DNA of 64,000 nt from positions 5,324,393 to 5,388,392 of the forward strand of contig NC_068352.1 in the NCBI RefSeq assembly GCF_014633365.1, written 5' to 3'. Below the pieces are notes generated by a model. It did not search any database. It was not told where the DNA came from and worked only from the letters and a program-made list of their open reading frames with translations. Each line of letters opens with the position of its first letter. Positions within the stretch are counted from its first letter, which is position 1. Positions 49,660 through 61,040 of this stretch are shown piece by piece. A program made the position numbers and the translations under genes. This DNA comes from Diospyros lotus. Taxonomy: Eukaryota > Streptophyta > Magnoliopsida > Ericales > Ebenaceae.

Positions 49660-49975
49660 CCAATTACATTATTTCTCAATTTCTTAAAAATTAAACTCAT
49701 GTACTTATTTTCACGATCACATGAACTATAATATAAAATTATACAATCCAAAATTATTTCTCTGTCATCAGAGCAATTTATCATAAATATTAAAATACTT
49801 AGACCCACATTTAAAATGTCATTAAATTGCCATTAAGTAATAAAATACCTAGACCCATTTTAGGGTCGTTACAAGTAGTGTTTGTTAACTAAAATATAGA
49901 TCGAAAAAAGTGGGATATGAAAAATATTCCAGACAAAAATATTTTCCATTATGTTATTAAATTTATGTGGCGACA

Positions 49976-50285
49976 CAGGGGTGGAGCCAAGTGAGGCAAT
50001 TGCCCACACTAGGCCAGATCTCAATTTGTTTTTTTGATTTTATATTATTTTTAGTTAAGTTCAACTCCTAAAATTAATTTAAAATTATTACATTAAAACT
50101 TAACCTAAATAAGTCAAATGGTCCAAATTCATTGAATCCTAAGTCTTAATCCATTTAATTTCTAAATTTATCCTATTTTTTGCTTTTTTTTTCCAATACC
50201 CATCCAATTTTTTTTCTTTTGGTTACTACTGCAATAGTTGAAAGAATATTTTTTGCAATGAATATTGTGAAGAATCGATTACGTG
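49976..50285 (+). mobile_element. Internally deleted or truncated hAT fragment
   Basis: It opens with CAGGGGTGGAGCCAAGTGAGG, a hAT-type terminus. At 50221-50285 it has the end of a hATC domain (VTTATVERIFFAMNIVKNRLRE), cut off where repeat X sequence begins. Only the two ends of a larger gene are represented, so most of the element was deleted. Confidence 0.65.
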
Positions 50286-51430
50286 AGTATTTTTTGCTCC
50301 CAATGATTGATTTCTCTCTCCCCATCTCTTCAAGGTGATACAAACCCCCTTTATTGACGGGGTTAAACGACCCCTTGTAAGAGTGTTTTAGTTTTCATAT
50401 TAATTTTTAGAATATATCTTTGAAAATGTATTTTACACATATATTTAGTTTATGTATATAAACATTAGATTTAAGGTTTTGCCCGCCATCGTTGGTGACT
50501 AGATTTAAGGTTGAAGACAATGTGTCAAAAGGGATTCTGCCATTGGATCAGATCGGTACTGTGTCTTGTTGTTTAATGTGGAAAGGGGCAGTGGGTTGCG
50601 TTCAATTGTTTTAATGAGGGTACAATCGCATGCAAAAGTTGGTGTAACAAACATCCCTAGTTAATGTTGATTACGTCATCGGGTATAATGACCTAAGAAA
50701 TATTATCTTCTTATAATAATAAAATTATATTCTTCAAAATTTATAAGGGCGAGAATAACTAAGATTTACCAAATTCAAATTTATTAACACTATTACCTAT
50801 TACTAATTTGCAAATTTACTAATTATAAAAAAAATTATTTAACAAGATGTTTAATAATAATCATACAAATCCCTAATGTCCATTGTTTTGGGTTGATCAA
50901 ATGTCACAATATTTTTACTTTAGATACCACTAAGGTGGTAGTTCAGTTGGTAGGTAACACTTTCATAAATCAGGAGATTAAATTTTAAATACGAAATTCG
51001 TTTTTAGGAAACAAACTTTGATTGTAGTGTGGGACACATGAGCTATCATTATTGTATATAAACATAAAATTTTGAAAAATTTTCACATAAATCTAAACAC
51101 ATCACAAATAAAAATAAACCTAGAACTAAGCATTGGATATAGGTTTTGGGTAGGAACCTAGATTTTGGGTTATGGGGGAAAGAAAGAAAGAAGTGTAAAA
51201 AGAATGAAAAGGAAAGATCTATTATTATTGTCGTCGTGAAAGAGAACCATCAATATTGTTGCCATAAGCTACTTCAAGATCTATTCCCTCGCCCCCACCC
51301 TCTCAATGATTAATCTCTCTCTCTCTCCCCTTCTCGCTTCAAGGTGATACAAACCCTTGTATTGATGGGGTTCAACAACCCCCTTGCAAGAGTAAGAAAT
51401 GTCGAAACAATTGTTTTAGTTTTCATAAGG
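50270..51430 (+). repeat. Repeat family X, two partial copies
   Basis: 50285-50480 matches the CT-rich region to TTTAGTTTATGTATATAAACAT end of copy B. 50520-51430 matches from GGATCAGATCGGTACTG through TGGTAGTTCAGTTGGTAG to CAATTGTTTTAGTTTTCAT. The second lies downstream of the first, so the two are out of their usual order. Confidence 0.65.
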
Positions 51431-53413
51431 TTCGACCCTAATTTGATTTTTTAGCTTATTGGGTCAAAAATCTTTAACCCAAATCTAGACATGCGAACTA
51501 ATAAACAGATATCTATTAGGGTTAACACGAATAGATCAGCTTGACCTATTAATCAATTTATGTACTTATTTAAATTTAAATGTTAATTAAAATAATAAAA
51601 CTAAAAATAGAATAAAGTAACCTACAAATTATTAATTAAGTGATTAGTTTGGTTTCAATTTTTGTGAACAATCCAAAATATTCAAAACATAAACCAAGAA
51701 TAGTATATCCATCATCCATGATACAACTTGAAAAATAATCAAAATCTTGCCTTGTTATCAGATTTGTTTCGAAGTTTTTTGGGTTGACATGCTATCAACT
51801 CATACCTAATAAACTCTTATTAGGTCAACCCAATAACAATATAAACCTATTGAAGGTCTACCTAAACTCACTAATTTCATATTGAATTCAAATTGGATCA
51901 TCGGGTCAGGTGATTTATTGACACCTCTACTATAAACCCAACAAGAGATGGTCAAGAGTGCGGGGTGTCTCCTGTTAGAAATCGGCTAACTGTGTAGCTT
52001 CAATTCTGACTTCTTTGATCCGTAGAGTTGCAAGCGCAAACTCCTCCAAGTCGGTCCACACAATCGACCCTTTCCACGACGTCTCGAGTAGTGCTAGCAA
52101 ACCCTAGGCGCCTCCAAGATAGATCCGAATTTTTCCTTTTTGTTTCAACTTCATAAGTAGTATATTTATAGAGTTAAAAAACCCTATAGTTGTGCCTTGG
52201 AAACCCCTAAACAATTTAGGCTCAGCCCTTTATCATATTGGGCTGAATCTCTCTTTTAAATTGTGGAACGGGCTCGACCTAAGTGTCTGATCCCTTAGGT
52301 CCACCATTGGGCTAGATGTAGGGCCAATTCTATTGGGCTATATGAAGGCCCAACTAAATAGAATAATTAAACTCTTTAATTAAACTTATGGGCTTCATAA
52401 TTAACTCATCTCATAGGCTTCTTAATTAAACTCTTTAATTAATAGTTTTAAAATTAATCAAATTAATTCTAAAACCCTACATATCATGGTTAACATCTAG
52501 CAACATGCCATGAATACCTAACCAACGATGAAAAACACGGACCTTTTCAATTGCAAATACCGTGCAGTAAAATCCTTTCATCAATCTATGTTCCGATTGA
52601 ATTTAGGGTATGGTTTTATTACGAAACCCTAATCATTCAATAATTATGTATCCATTCCAGATTTATGACTTAATAGGTGAAATCAAAATACGTTTTGATT
52701 TCCACCTCACCTCGACCAAGGATTTCCTTAGTCATGAAATCATCGGAATACATAGGACATCTTCTCATCTTATCGATAAGTGATGAATCCTATTTCGACA
52801 TTCATAAGCCTTCATATGTGATAAGATTACGCCCAGTGATAATTTGTTAATGACTCCATTGGAATCCAAAAAAGAACCAAAGCGTAACCAGTCAAATATA
52901 AGACTACCATGATGTCTCAAGTCTAAGGATCAATCTGCACTATTGCAACACAGAAATTCCAATTCGACATTAAAATAACCATTAGAAATTCTATAGCGGG
53001 TCAGTTCAGTATACTTATTCTTTTAATAAGCACCCACATATATGCACCCACATATATGCACTAGTGTCCCCACACCAATGTCCATGAAATGAGACATTCT
53101 CCTAATTGAGCATGCATCATATGTGCTAGTCTATCCGAGTTATTAGTGTCCAATCCTAATAACTCTATGACTAGGAACATTTAAGATCAAGGCTTGTAAG
53201 GAATATGTTTCATAATCGTCATCTCAATGCACAACCAAATTCCATGAGCCTATTTGATCTATGGACTTTGTCAAGAATGGGTTACAATAAATAATGACAA
53301 TCATCAATGACAAATAAAAAACATAAATGCCTTGCAATAACGCTAACATCTCCCGCAGTAATCCCTTCAACGCATAAGTTAGTCTCAACCAAAAAATAAA
53401 GAAATATTTAGGT
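51431..53413. other. Repeat-derived region, possibly LTR-retrotransposon related
   Basis: 51431-51935 ends in the inverse of TAGAGGTGTCAATAAATCAC, which resembles a hAT-type MITE end, but the opposite end was not found. 51971 onward starts TGTTAGAAATCGGC and contains a TATA-like TATATTTATAGAG at 52162; the remainder is unique-looking, non-coding sequence with the style of an LTR. I could not prove its boundaries. No open frame of note is present. Confidence 0.35.
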
Positions 53414-53418
53414 AGTTT

Positions 53419-55573
53419 TGTGAGGACCCTCGCCCGGTGATCCCGGAAGCCCGTGAGCTCTAGACAGGAGTCTCAAAAGAAATAGATAAGATCCCAAAAA
53501 TCCTTGGCGAAACAACATGCAAAAGGAATAATACACTAGCATAGCAAAAGCATTGTATATACATACACACAAAACGAAAAGGTAATGGGGTGGCGACATA
53601 AGAAGTACTCCTTATCAAAACTTGGGCACAAGGGTCATGACACTCAAAACATGGCTAGCAACCTCTTATACCCTAAAACTACAAAAACATCCCCATGACC
53701 GACGACTAGGACAACCCTGTACAACTAGCTACCCAATCACTTAGATACTACTATCCTCACATTCGGCATTCGCTTTCCCTTTACCTAGAATGATGAAAAG
53801 CAAGAGTGAGTCACGAGACTTAGCAAGCAAGCAAAAAAATAATAGTAAGGCTAGGAATAGAACTCTCACACTGATAATCACCCACAACATGTCGTGCAAT
53901 AAATTAAAATGTCATACCATACCATGCACCAAGGTATTTAGTTTTCAAGATAAACATACCAATCCGCATAACGGTCCTTAGGACCCACATAAGAAATGCA
54001 TAACCTAGCACCCAAGTCCTAGCCTACAAACCTGCAACAGCCATGAACTAGCTAGCATAATCCACATGAGTCCAAGGCTCTCAACATAATCACATGTCGG
54101 AGTTCTCGAGTCATAGCTACCCAAAGCTGCGCTCTACTCATAGCTATTGAGGGTCAACTCTATACCACATCACACTGTAACCATGCAATGCAACAAATAA
54201 TAGATACACTGGCATAGTAAGTATCAACGTGATACATTTACCCCCATAAGCCAGGCATCAGGTCATACTTCGCCCACATCGAAAAACACATCCAATGCAA
54301 TGTTTGTGCCCCTAGTCATTTTAGGATGTACATGTCCAAGCACACATAACTTATGTTTCCCCCAATGATACAAGCCCAGACCTATGCACAACCATGCCAT
54401 ATAATATGTCAGATAATGGCAGAGCTGATTGACAGTGACCAGGTATCGATCGACAATCTATGACTAAGAGAAACCAGTCGACAGCCTTCTTCGGGCAAGT
54501 CAACGGTCTGCTTCATCATAGAAAAATAATCGACACTTGCCTTACCGCTCAATAGTTCATGTCCCCTGTTATAACCGCTCACACCCTAAAGACCCATAAC
54601 TGTACTCCAACCTCTAAGAATCTAGTCTCGAATTAGTTCAGCATCATTCGCAAGGGAATAGGGACGATATAATACCATGTAAGCATTTAACAAATAAAAT
54701 CCCTACAAATCTCTTATTTAATTTAATTTACACTAGAGAAACCCATAACGGATATAAATAATACTTGGAACTGAATCGGATTAAGGGAGGGAATGAAATT
54801 TGTAAAATGAAAGGAACTTGGAAATGAAGTAAAAAGCTTGCCTTTTAATAACGGATTTCAATACTTTTCTGTTCACACGCTGCAACAATAATACATGCTA
54901 ATTTTGCCAGAAAATTAATAAATTGCACTCTAAATTAAATTCCAACCATATAAAATTCTTAGTATATTTTTCCCATTTACTCGGCTACTTTAAACTTCGA
55001 TTGCACAATTTTTCCTTAGATTTTCTTCCTTTTTTCCAGCTGTTGTACGTGTCTTCTTCTCCAAATTTTCCCTTAATTTCTCTATTGTTCTGCCCGATTG
55101 CTCACTGCAAAACGGAAGCTTTAAAAGCACAAAAAGATGGGTGGATGAGGGCTGGTCGCATGGAAGCCGGCCAGCGGGGCCATCGTCTCAGCCCAAAACG
55201 ACATCGTTGTTTTGGGCTGACTATGGCTAGAAAAATCCAGCAATATAATCCCGTGCTCGCGTGTACACCAACTCGAACTTGCAATCTCTCACATGGCCAC
55301 CCACGTGCATGTCGCCTGATCCACCAACTCCTTCAATTAATATACACCCCCCATTAATTTTAAAGAGATCCCACAGTCACTTTCAAAAATTACACCTAGA
55401 CCCCCTAATTTCCAGAATTTAACACTTGTGCCCCACTTAAATAATAACATTCATACCCCAATTCCTTCCGATTAATTACCCATTTTTCTAGAATAAAATA
55501 ATTTAACATTTCCTTTAAATTAACACCATAAATTAATAAAATAAATTAAATCACAAATTAATGGGTCATTACA
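53419..55573 (+). mobile_element. Solo LTR, 2155 bp, TSD AGTTT
   Basis: It starts TGTGAGGACCCTCGCC and ends AATGGGTCATTACA, with perfect AGTTT duplications at 53414-53418 and 55574-55578. It carries the shared TTTACCTAGAATGATG block at 53780 and GAGTCACGAGACTTAGCAAG after it, GTCGAC-like motifs at 54420-54540, and an antisense tRNA-like box pair at about 55335-55265. It has no gag or pol. The open frame at 54923-55357 is LTR sequence. Confidence 0.8.
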
Positions 55574-55578
55574 AGTTT

Positions 55579-56469
55579 GTATAAGAGTTCTTGCGTATTG
55601 TATAAGAGTTCTTGCGTATCTCGATTGGAGAGATCACTTTCTATTTATAGAGGTTGAATACCGATAGATGAAAGAACATTCATATCTTTTGGGATCGTCT
55701 ATTCCAGATTTTCAACTAAAAACTTTGGAGGTAAGCTAACACATTCTATTGTTGGCGACCTACAATCCAAAGGGTTCTTTAGAAAATGTATCTCAAACTC
55801 ATGAGAGGTTCCTAAGAGGGTCTCCTGAGACTTCTTGGGAAAAGCTCCTAGGAGGAAGGTCTTTCGAGGACTGATCTATTGGGACGGTCTCTTAGACTTC
55901 CCATTTTTTAACTTATTTTTCTCGATCTTGTCTTGAACTTTGTTGTGCACTTTAGCAATTATTGACTACACATGTTTTATAAAAGTTATTGTTTTAATAT
56001 TTCTTGTGTTGATGTGAAAATAATGCTTTTACAAAATTTTTATAATAAAATTTAAAAACAATTCTAGGACGTATACAACTGATACGTCCTAATTAAGAGA
56101 AATCCATTATTATTATCTTTCAAAAATAATTCTTATTTTTAATGGTTGTTGTTATCCCTTCTCTCTAATAGGTGTCGGTTGGGAGGTTTACTACTAGGGA
56201 GGATTCTTTTTTTAAGAGAAATTGGTGGGAATAAATTATACACTTCTATCTTGAATAAAGGTGGGGTTAATTTTTTCTTTGAAATCTCCAGCTCTAAAAT
56301 TAGTATAATAAATTAACTGTAAATATATGTAAACATTGGATATGTAAATTCTGAATTTATTTTAATAGTATATTAAAATTTTAATTATCATCTCATCTAA
56401 AAACTTAAATTATTAATTTTTGAATTTATTTTTATAGCTCAGTCATCTCAATTTATTGAAGATTTCTTT
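55579..56469. other. Non-coding region with a 21-bp tandem duplication
   Basis: GTATAAGAGTTCTTGCGTAT occurs at 55579-55598 and 55600-55619. A CTATTTATAGAGG TATA-like site follows at about 55641. Otherwise no gene or terminal repeat is recognised. Confidence 0.45.
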
Positions 56470-57080
56470 GGTGAGTTTTTCTTGAAGATTTGACCTTGCT
56501 TCTTGTCACCTTTGGATACTATCTTCAATGGCTCAACTTTGAAGGATGTATAAATGCCTTGAGGTTTGATTTCCTTGCTTGACAACATTCTTTTTATACC
56601 TTGAGTAGTTAGTAATCTTTATTTTTCTACCTTCAAGCCTAGACGAATGGCATCCTTTAATGTTTAGTAACACAAGGGTTGCATGATGTCTACGATATCA
56701 TTGTGTAGTCCACCAATATAATGAGTTATAGTATGTTTCTCTGGTTCATTGATGTTAGACTTTAAGAGTAATTGTTAAAATTTCTGTGTAGATTTCTATA
56801 TACGTAGTGCTTTGGAAGGAACTTGTGTTTGAGCTTTTTTTCCATCTTATCCCGAGATTTGATCTTGTGTCTACCTTCTCATTCCCCCTGTCTCTTAAGA
56901 TTTTCTAATTAGATTGAATCATGCTTCTTTTAACTTAACAGAGACAAGGTTAACACACTTATCATTTGAAATACCTTTGAGATCAAAAATTAGCTCCACA
57001 CTGTGGAGTTAGTCGATAAAGTAATCTGGTTGCAATTGCCTTTTAAACTATTGAATTTCAACTTTTATACCCAAGTCATT
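56470..57080 (-). pseudogene. Ty3/gypsy gag remnant (Retrotrans_gag)
   Basis: Read on the minus strand, it shows LQPDYFID, then HSVELIFDLKGISNDKCVNL and VSVKLKEA, then after a degraded stretch NEPEKHTITHYIGGLHNDI and VDIMQPLCY, TLKDAIRLGLKVE. These follow the plant gypsy gag order (LQPDEFLDWL, VERVFDYKEVPEDKKVKLVALKLR, EPEEQTIVRYLGGL, LGLKVE). At least four stops break it. Protease and reverse transcriptase are absent. A 60-base direct repeat flanks it (about 56419-56480 and 57238-57295). Confidence 0.8.
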
Positions 57081-57295
57081 AACACATTAAAGCAATCGAT
57101 GCGAAATTTTCTCCTTAGAAGATGTAAAGTTATTGTGGAAATGATTATAGATTTCTACTTCATTGTTGGAGCAATTGTCATAAGGATTTCCATTCTAATT
57201 CTTGGGCCTTCATAAACTTCAAGTCTTTATTATAATTAATTCTTGAATTTGTTTACATAGCTTAGTCATCCCGATTTCTTGAAGATTTCTTTAGT

Positions 57296-57816
57296 GAGTA
57301 TTTTGACATCTTGGAGGCATTATAGTATACAATAACTCAAGTCACCCGCAAGAGAATAGAGAATAGGATAAGATGTGACATTAATTGGAGTATAGGATGT
57401 TGGCGTGACATGAACTAGATATTGTGAAAAAATTATTGATTGGGAAAATTAATTAACTATTTAGATTTTCTGTAGCATCAATGTAAATGTATTAACACAT
57501 CAATACATGATTGTCATGACTAAGTGTCTCCATATCAACCAAAAAACACAACCTTGAGAGGCTAACTCAAAAAATATTAGCCAATAACAAAGAAATAACA
57601 TTTCATTTGAATTTTAAATATATTTTTAATATCAAAAGCTATTTGATATTAAAAATAATTATTGTCGACATTTTTGCTTTTGGAATATAGGAGTTACAGA
57701 GGGACATTATGGAAATTAACAGAGACTTTAGTACACCATAAAGACTATTACTTAAATAATAAGGAAACCAGTTTTAAACCTTATTGGAGAAGAAATATAG
57801 TATTAACTTGTAGTTT
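57296..57816. other. 3' flank of the terpene synthase
   Basis: AT-rich sequence without coding signals. The poly(A) region of the terpene synthase should lie in 57650-57816, read on the minus strand. Confidence 0.4.
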
Positions 57817-60504
57817 CTAGGTTGGGACGGCTTCAATAAGTGTGGAGGTGACAAAATCTTTAAGCTTGGTCCCAGAATGAGTGTAGCCATCATCATTCTT
57901 GTACACAGCATTTATCACTTTGGCAAGGTTGGCGACTCGCACAAGTAACGACATTGGCACTGCAGTTGGTTGTAACATCTCTGCATTAATGTCCTTCCAT
58001 GCTTCTCCAACTTTCTTCTCAAATTCAATCATTGCCTCTTGCTCTGATGCTCTATATTGTTTCATGTAGCATTCCACAGCAGAGGCTACGTGCCCTCTCT
58101 CCTGCTCAAACTACAATCAACTCAATAAATTACTTTGTATTGGTTCGAAAAAGTAGCTTACATATGAAAAACTTTCTTAATAGGTTATTAATGTGAGAAT
58201 CCATGGTATTAAAGTTTTCTTCATTTAAAGTTAAGTTCTTTTCTGGATATATAATTGTCACTTCACCATGCATGATCCAAGTGATGCTTATTAAACTCAT
58301 ACTATTGTGATTTTATAGCTAGGCTTTGATTCTAGTTATAGAGAAGTATTTGGGTTCACCTTTTGGTTCATAAGATCAAATTATATGCATTCGAATCATT
58401 TTGGTAGGCTACCAATATAAGACGGCATTGCGACTGAAAACATCACCACAAAGGGGAAAGGTTTTTGAAATGCTAGAAAATCACCACTAAAATTGCCAAA
58501 AAAGTTTTGGTAAAAATTTTACTAAAAAATTTGATGTTTAAATTATCTACCTTGTGACCAACCATGTCATCCATGAGCCGACATATAACAGAGGATGCCC
58601 TAACAATTAAAGGGCGACTTGACACCCAATCAAAGGCCTCTTGGGTGGCCAAATCACCCATTCCAACAAATGAATTGGTCGAAAGCATCTCATAAGCACT
58701 AGTTACGAGTGCCACTTGCATGTACTCTTCCATGGATGGAGTATAGGCTTGGTGGAACCATTTGGCCTCCTCAAAGTAGGCCCTCACCAGCTTCTTCATA
58801 TGAGAAATTCAACCTTGACATTAATTAATGGCCTTTTGATGAGATAAACTAAATAAGAACCAATGAAGCTTACTGCTAATTTTGCATAGCCGACAGCATA
58901 AGACCTCCCTTGTTTGGCCATCTCCTCCTCAATCATGTTGTAAACATCAAGCAATGCTTCATAACACAGCCTCATGTACTCTGAAAGTTGACGTGTAGCA
59001 CCCACATGCCACCTAAAAATCAAGTAATTGGCATCGTTAGAGTGATCCATTTCAATTCATGGATGCATGACAAGTTTAATGAACTATTCAAAAGGGAACA
59101 AAATCAAACTTTTCAACTACATCAGTGAAGAGGGCAAATTCTTCAAAGGTGCCATAGGCATCGTATGTGTCATCTATAATGGAGGTCATAGCAATCACTT
59201 TGGTTAGCATCCTTCTACCAAGTTCATACTGGGGTTCGAAATACACTCCCATTATCCAAAAGTAGCACTCCGCCACTCTATCTCTTGCAAACGACAGTTT
59301 CTTTGGCACATCTAAATCTTTCCACCACCTAAAAAATATATATCATTTACATACAAATCATTTCCAACTCAAACTACATAAGAAAATTCTAATATTTTGA
59401 CTTAGGCTTAGTATATTGTTGGATAGCAGAAGAACCTTGTGATCTCACTGAGCTCTCTTTGGTGTAGCTTCTGCAACAGGTTGAAATCTAATTTGGCAAA
59501 GTCCAGGAGGAGTGTATCATCATGGCCTTTTGGCTCAAACAAAGAGATATAGCTCCTTGCCTCTACCCTTGTCAGGCCCGTCCGGATGGGCTGGCTTAGA
59601 GCATGTATCACCTTGCCTGCAAGAGCATCGCCTAGACCCGGTAGGGCAGACTCCAACTGGGCAGTGGTGAAGGCGACCAGCTCATCCAAGACGTCTTCTC
59701 CCCGCACCCTGAGATGCGCAGCCTCGTACAACCTTAGCAGTGCCTCCACATCTCTCGTTAAGCATTCCTTAAACTCCCCGTCTCTTCCCTTCAGTTCCTT
59801 GAACACATCTGGTTGTTTGGTCCATGGAATTGATGCATCATCATCCATACATATATACACGCTATTAATTAAACGAAGCAACGGATTGTTTAATTACCAG
59901 AAGACACAGGAAACCCCTGTTGTCTGAGCAGCCGAAAAGTGAGAGCAGTGTCGTAAACACCGTCGCCGGCGTCATCGAGCAGTCGATGATGCTAGGTCCT
60001 GTTCATGCCCTGCAATGCTGCCTCGATCTCGCCCTCGAAATGGTAAGACACGCCCAGGCGTTGGATGGCATCGATGAAGTCGGCAAAAGCAACTGTCACC
60101 AACGTCGTTCTTATCCCCTCTTTCAACTCCTCATGTCGCCGCCGCTGCTCTGCGCTTACATCCGCTCCCTCCTACAGAATGATCAACATTAAGTTCTAAC
60201 ACCTTTTAAGAGTTAGCTTCATCGTGCTCTGTTTGCTGTTGATTTGTTTGGCTTGTGCCGCTGACATCCTCGATCGGCATGACCAAAACGGTGCCGTTTC
60301 AGGACCCCGAGTACCCGCATTTTTATATAGAAATATTATATATTTTTTATTTTAATATTTGTGTAAGAATTAATGAGTATGGTTTCATACCCCAGCAGAC
60401 GCAGCATAATAAACAAGCAAATGATCCCCCCAAATGGAAGGATGGTAATTGGCAGAGCCACGGGTGGCCTCAGCCTCAACCTGTGCTACGGATATTGATG
60501 CCAT
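57817..60504 (-). pseudogene. Terpene synthase (TPS-a type, probable sesquiterpene synthase), one nonsense codon
   Basis: Seven exons with consistent phases can be placed (minus strand): 60504-60391, 60171-59898, 59808-59436, 59328-59110, 59012-58874, 58799-58551, 58110-57817, summing to 1662 bases (553 codons plus stop), the usual size of a cytosolic TPS-a enzyme. There is no plastid transit peptide: SANYHPSIWGD begins at residue 17. Seen motifs are R-G-x8-W (15-25, second Arg replaced by Gly), RDR (269-271), the metal-binding DDTYD (306-310) and the second metal site DDMVGHKFE (450-458). Such enzymes ionise farnesyl diphosphate and cyclise it; the product cannot be predicted. Defects: codon 98 is TAG (59992-59994) where relatives usually have Y, and intron 5 ends CAT before ATGAAG instead of AG. 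All other junctions are GT...AG. If the stop is real the gene is a very recent pseudogene; a base error is the alternative. Confidence 0.9.
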
Positions 60505-60569
60505 ATGTCTTCTCTTTGCTTATTGTTTTTGTGGGTTGGGAAGTTGGAAGAGCTAAGAGCTGTTGTGGG

Positions 60570-60577
60570 TATTTATA
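60570..60577 (-). promoter_or_regulatory. TATA box of the terpene synthase
   Basis: On the minus strand TATAAATA lies about 66 bases ahead of the ATG at 60504, in the context AAGTATAAATACCC. This predicts a short 5' leader of roughly 35-40 bases and supports 60504 as the start codon. Confidence 0.7.
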
Positions 60578-60590
60578 CTTCAAAACAAAA

Positions 60591-60736
60591 ACTCACGTGA
60601 AATTGATGCCCTTTACTGTGAGCCAACAATAAAATAAAAGGGGGACAATGTTTCCTTTTCCCATGCTATGACACAAGCTCACGAAACGACGAGGATGATG
60701 TGGACACAAGCTCGCGTGAAATTGATGCCCTTTAAA
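60591..60736 (-). promoter_or_regulatory. Repeated promoter module with a G-box upstream of the terpene synthase
   Basis: A CACGTG G-box is at 60594-60599, about 20 bases upstream of the TATA box. The surrounding phrase CTCACGTGAAATTGATGCCC (60592-60611) recurs as CTCGCGTGAAATTGATGCCC (60712-60731), where the G-box has become CGCGTG. ACACAAGCTC also occurs twice (60671 and 60705). bHLH/MYC factors bind G-boxes in many terpene synthase promoters, so jasmonate or light control is plausible but not shown. Confidence 0.55.
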
Positions 60737-60739
60737 GTT

Positions 60740-61029
60740 TTATTTTTAAAAAATAAATATTTTTTATTATGTAAAAGTGTTCATAATTGTTGTGCCAATA
60801 AAGTGGATTCATATTCAAGACAGATATGAAACGAAGAACTCCAAAATGAGAGGCCCTATAGACTTTCCTAAATCTAATAGACCAGTTTCTGAGGACCCTC
60901 TAGATTATGGCTTCTGAAGTGTCCCCAGAGTCATAGAGATATACAGTTTTCGGGAGACTTTTCAAATTGTGAACCACTAAAAATGTGTCAAGTCACCTCT
61001 AAGATCTCCTCTACGTAGCCTTAGAAAAT
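60740..61029. other. Upstream flank, related to other intergenic repeats
   Basis: Phrases such as GAGGACCCTCTAGATTATGG (about 60892) recur at 61530-61560 as AGACCCTCTAGATTATGGCC, and a similar style occurs at 28380-28560 and 55760-55900. It looks like old dispersed repeat sequence; no gene is seen. Confidence 0.45.
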
Positions 61030-61040
61030 GCATATGCTTC

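Larger units (their letters stand above)
43206..49873 (+). mobile_element. LTR with later insertions, 6668 bp, TSD AGTAG
   Basis: It starts TGTTAAAGCCTACTCTC and ends GGGTCGTTACA, flanked by AGTAG at 43201-43205 and 49874-49878. The left 3.3 kb shows the family layout: TTTACCTGGAATGG at about 43545, GAGCCACAAGACTCAGCAAG, then a GATTCGAATC array, and a GAAACTTGCCTGATGAAG region near 46180. The right 215 bases are the matching LTR end. Between about 46500 and 49659 lie a LINE fragment and the right end of a CACTA element, so the uninterrupted LTR would be near 3.5 kb. Confidence 0.75.

Noticed and set aside
43195..49975. A MITE split by the LTR (TTAGGTAGTAG + TGTTTGTTAAC)
   Set aside because: The left end is plausible but no matching right terminus was seen.
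54923..55357. 144-codon open frame
   Set aside because: Inside the solo LTR 53419-55573; the relatives show no matching frame.
59586..60192. Two plus-strand frames opposite the terpene synthase
   Set aside because: Antisense to exons 2 and 3, whose splice phases and motifs prove the minus strand.
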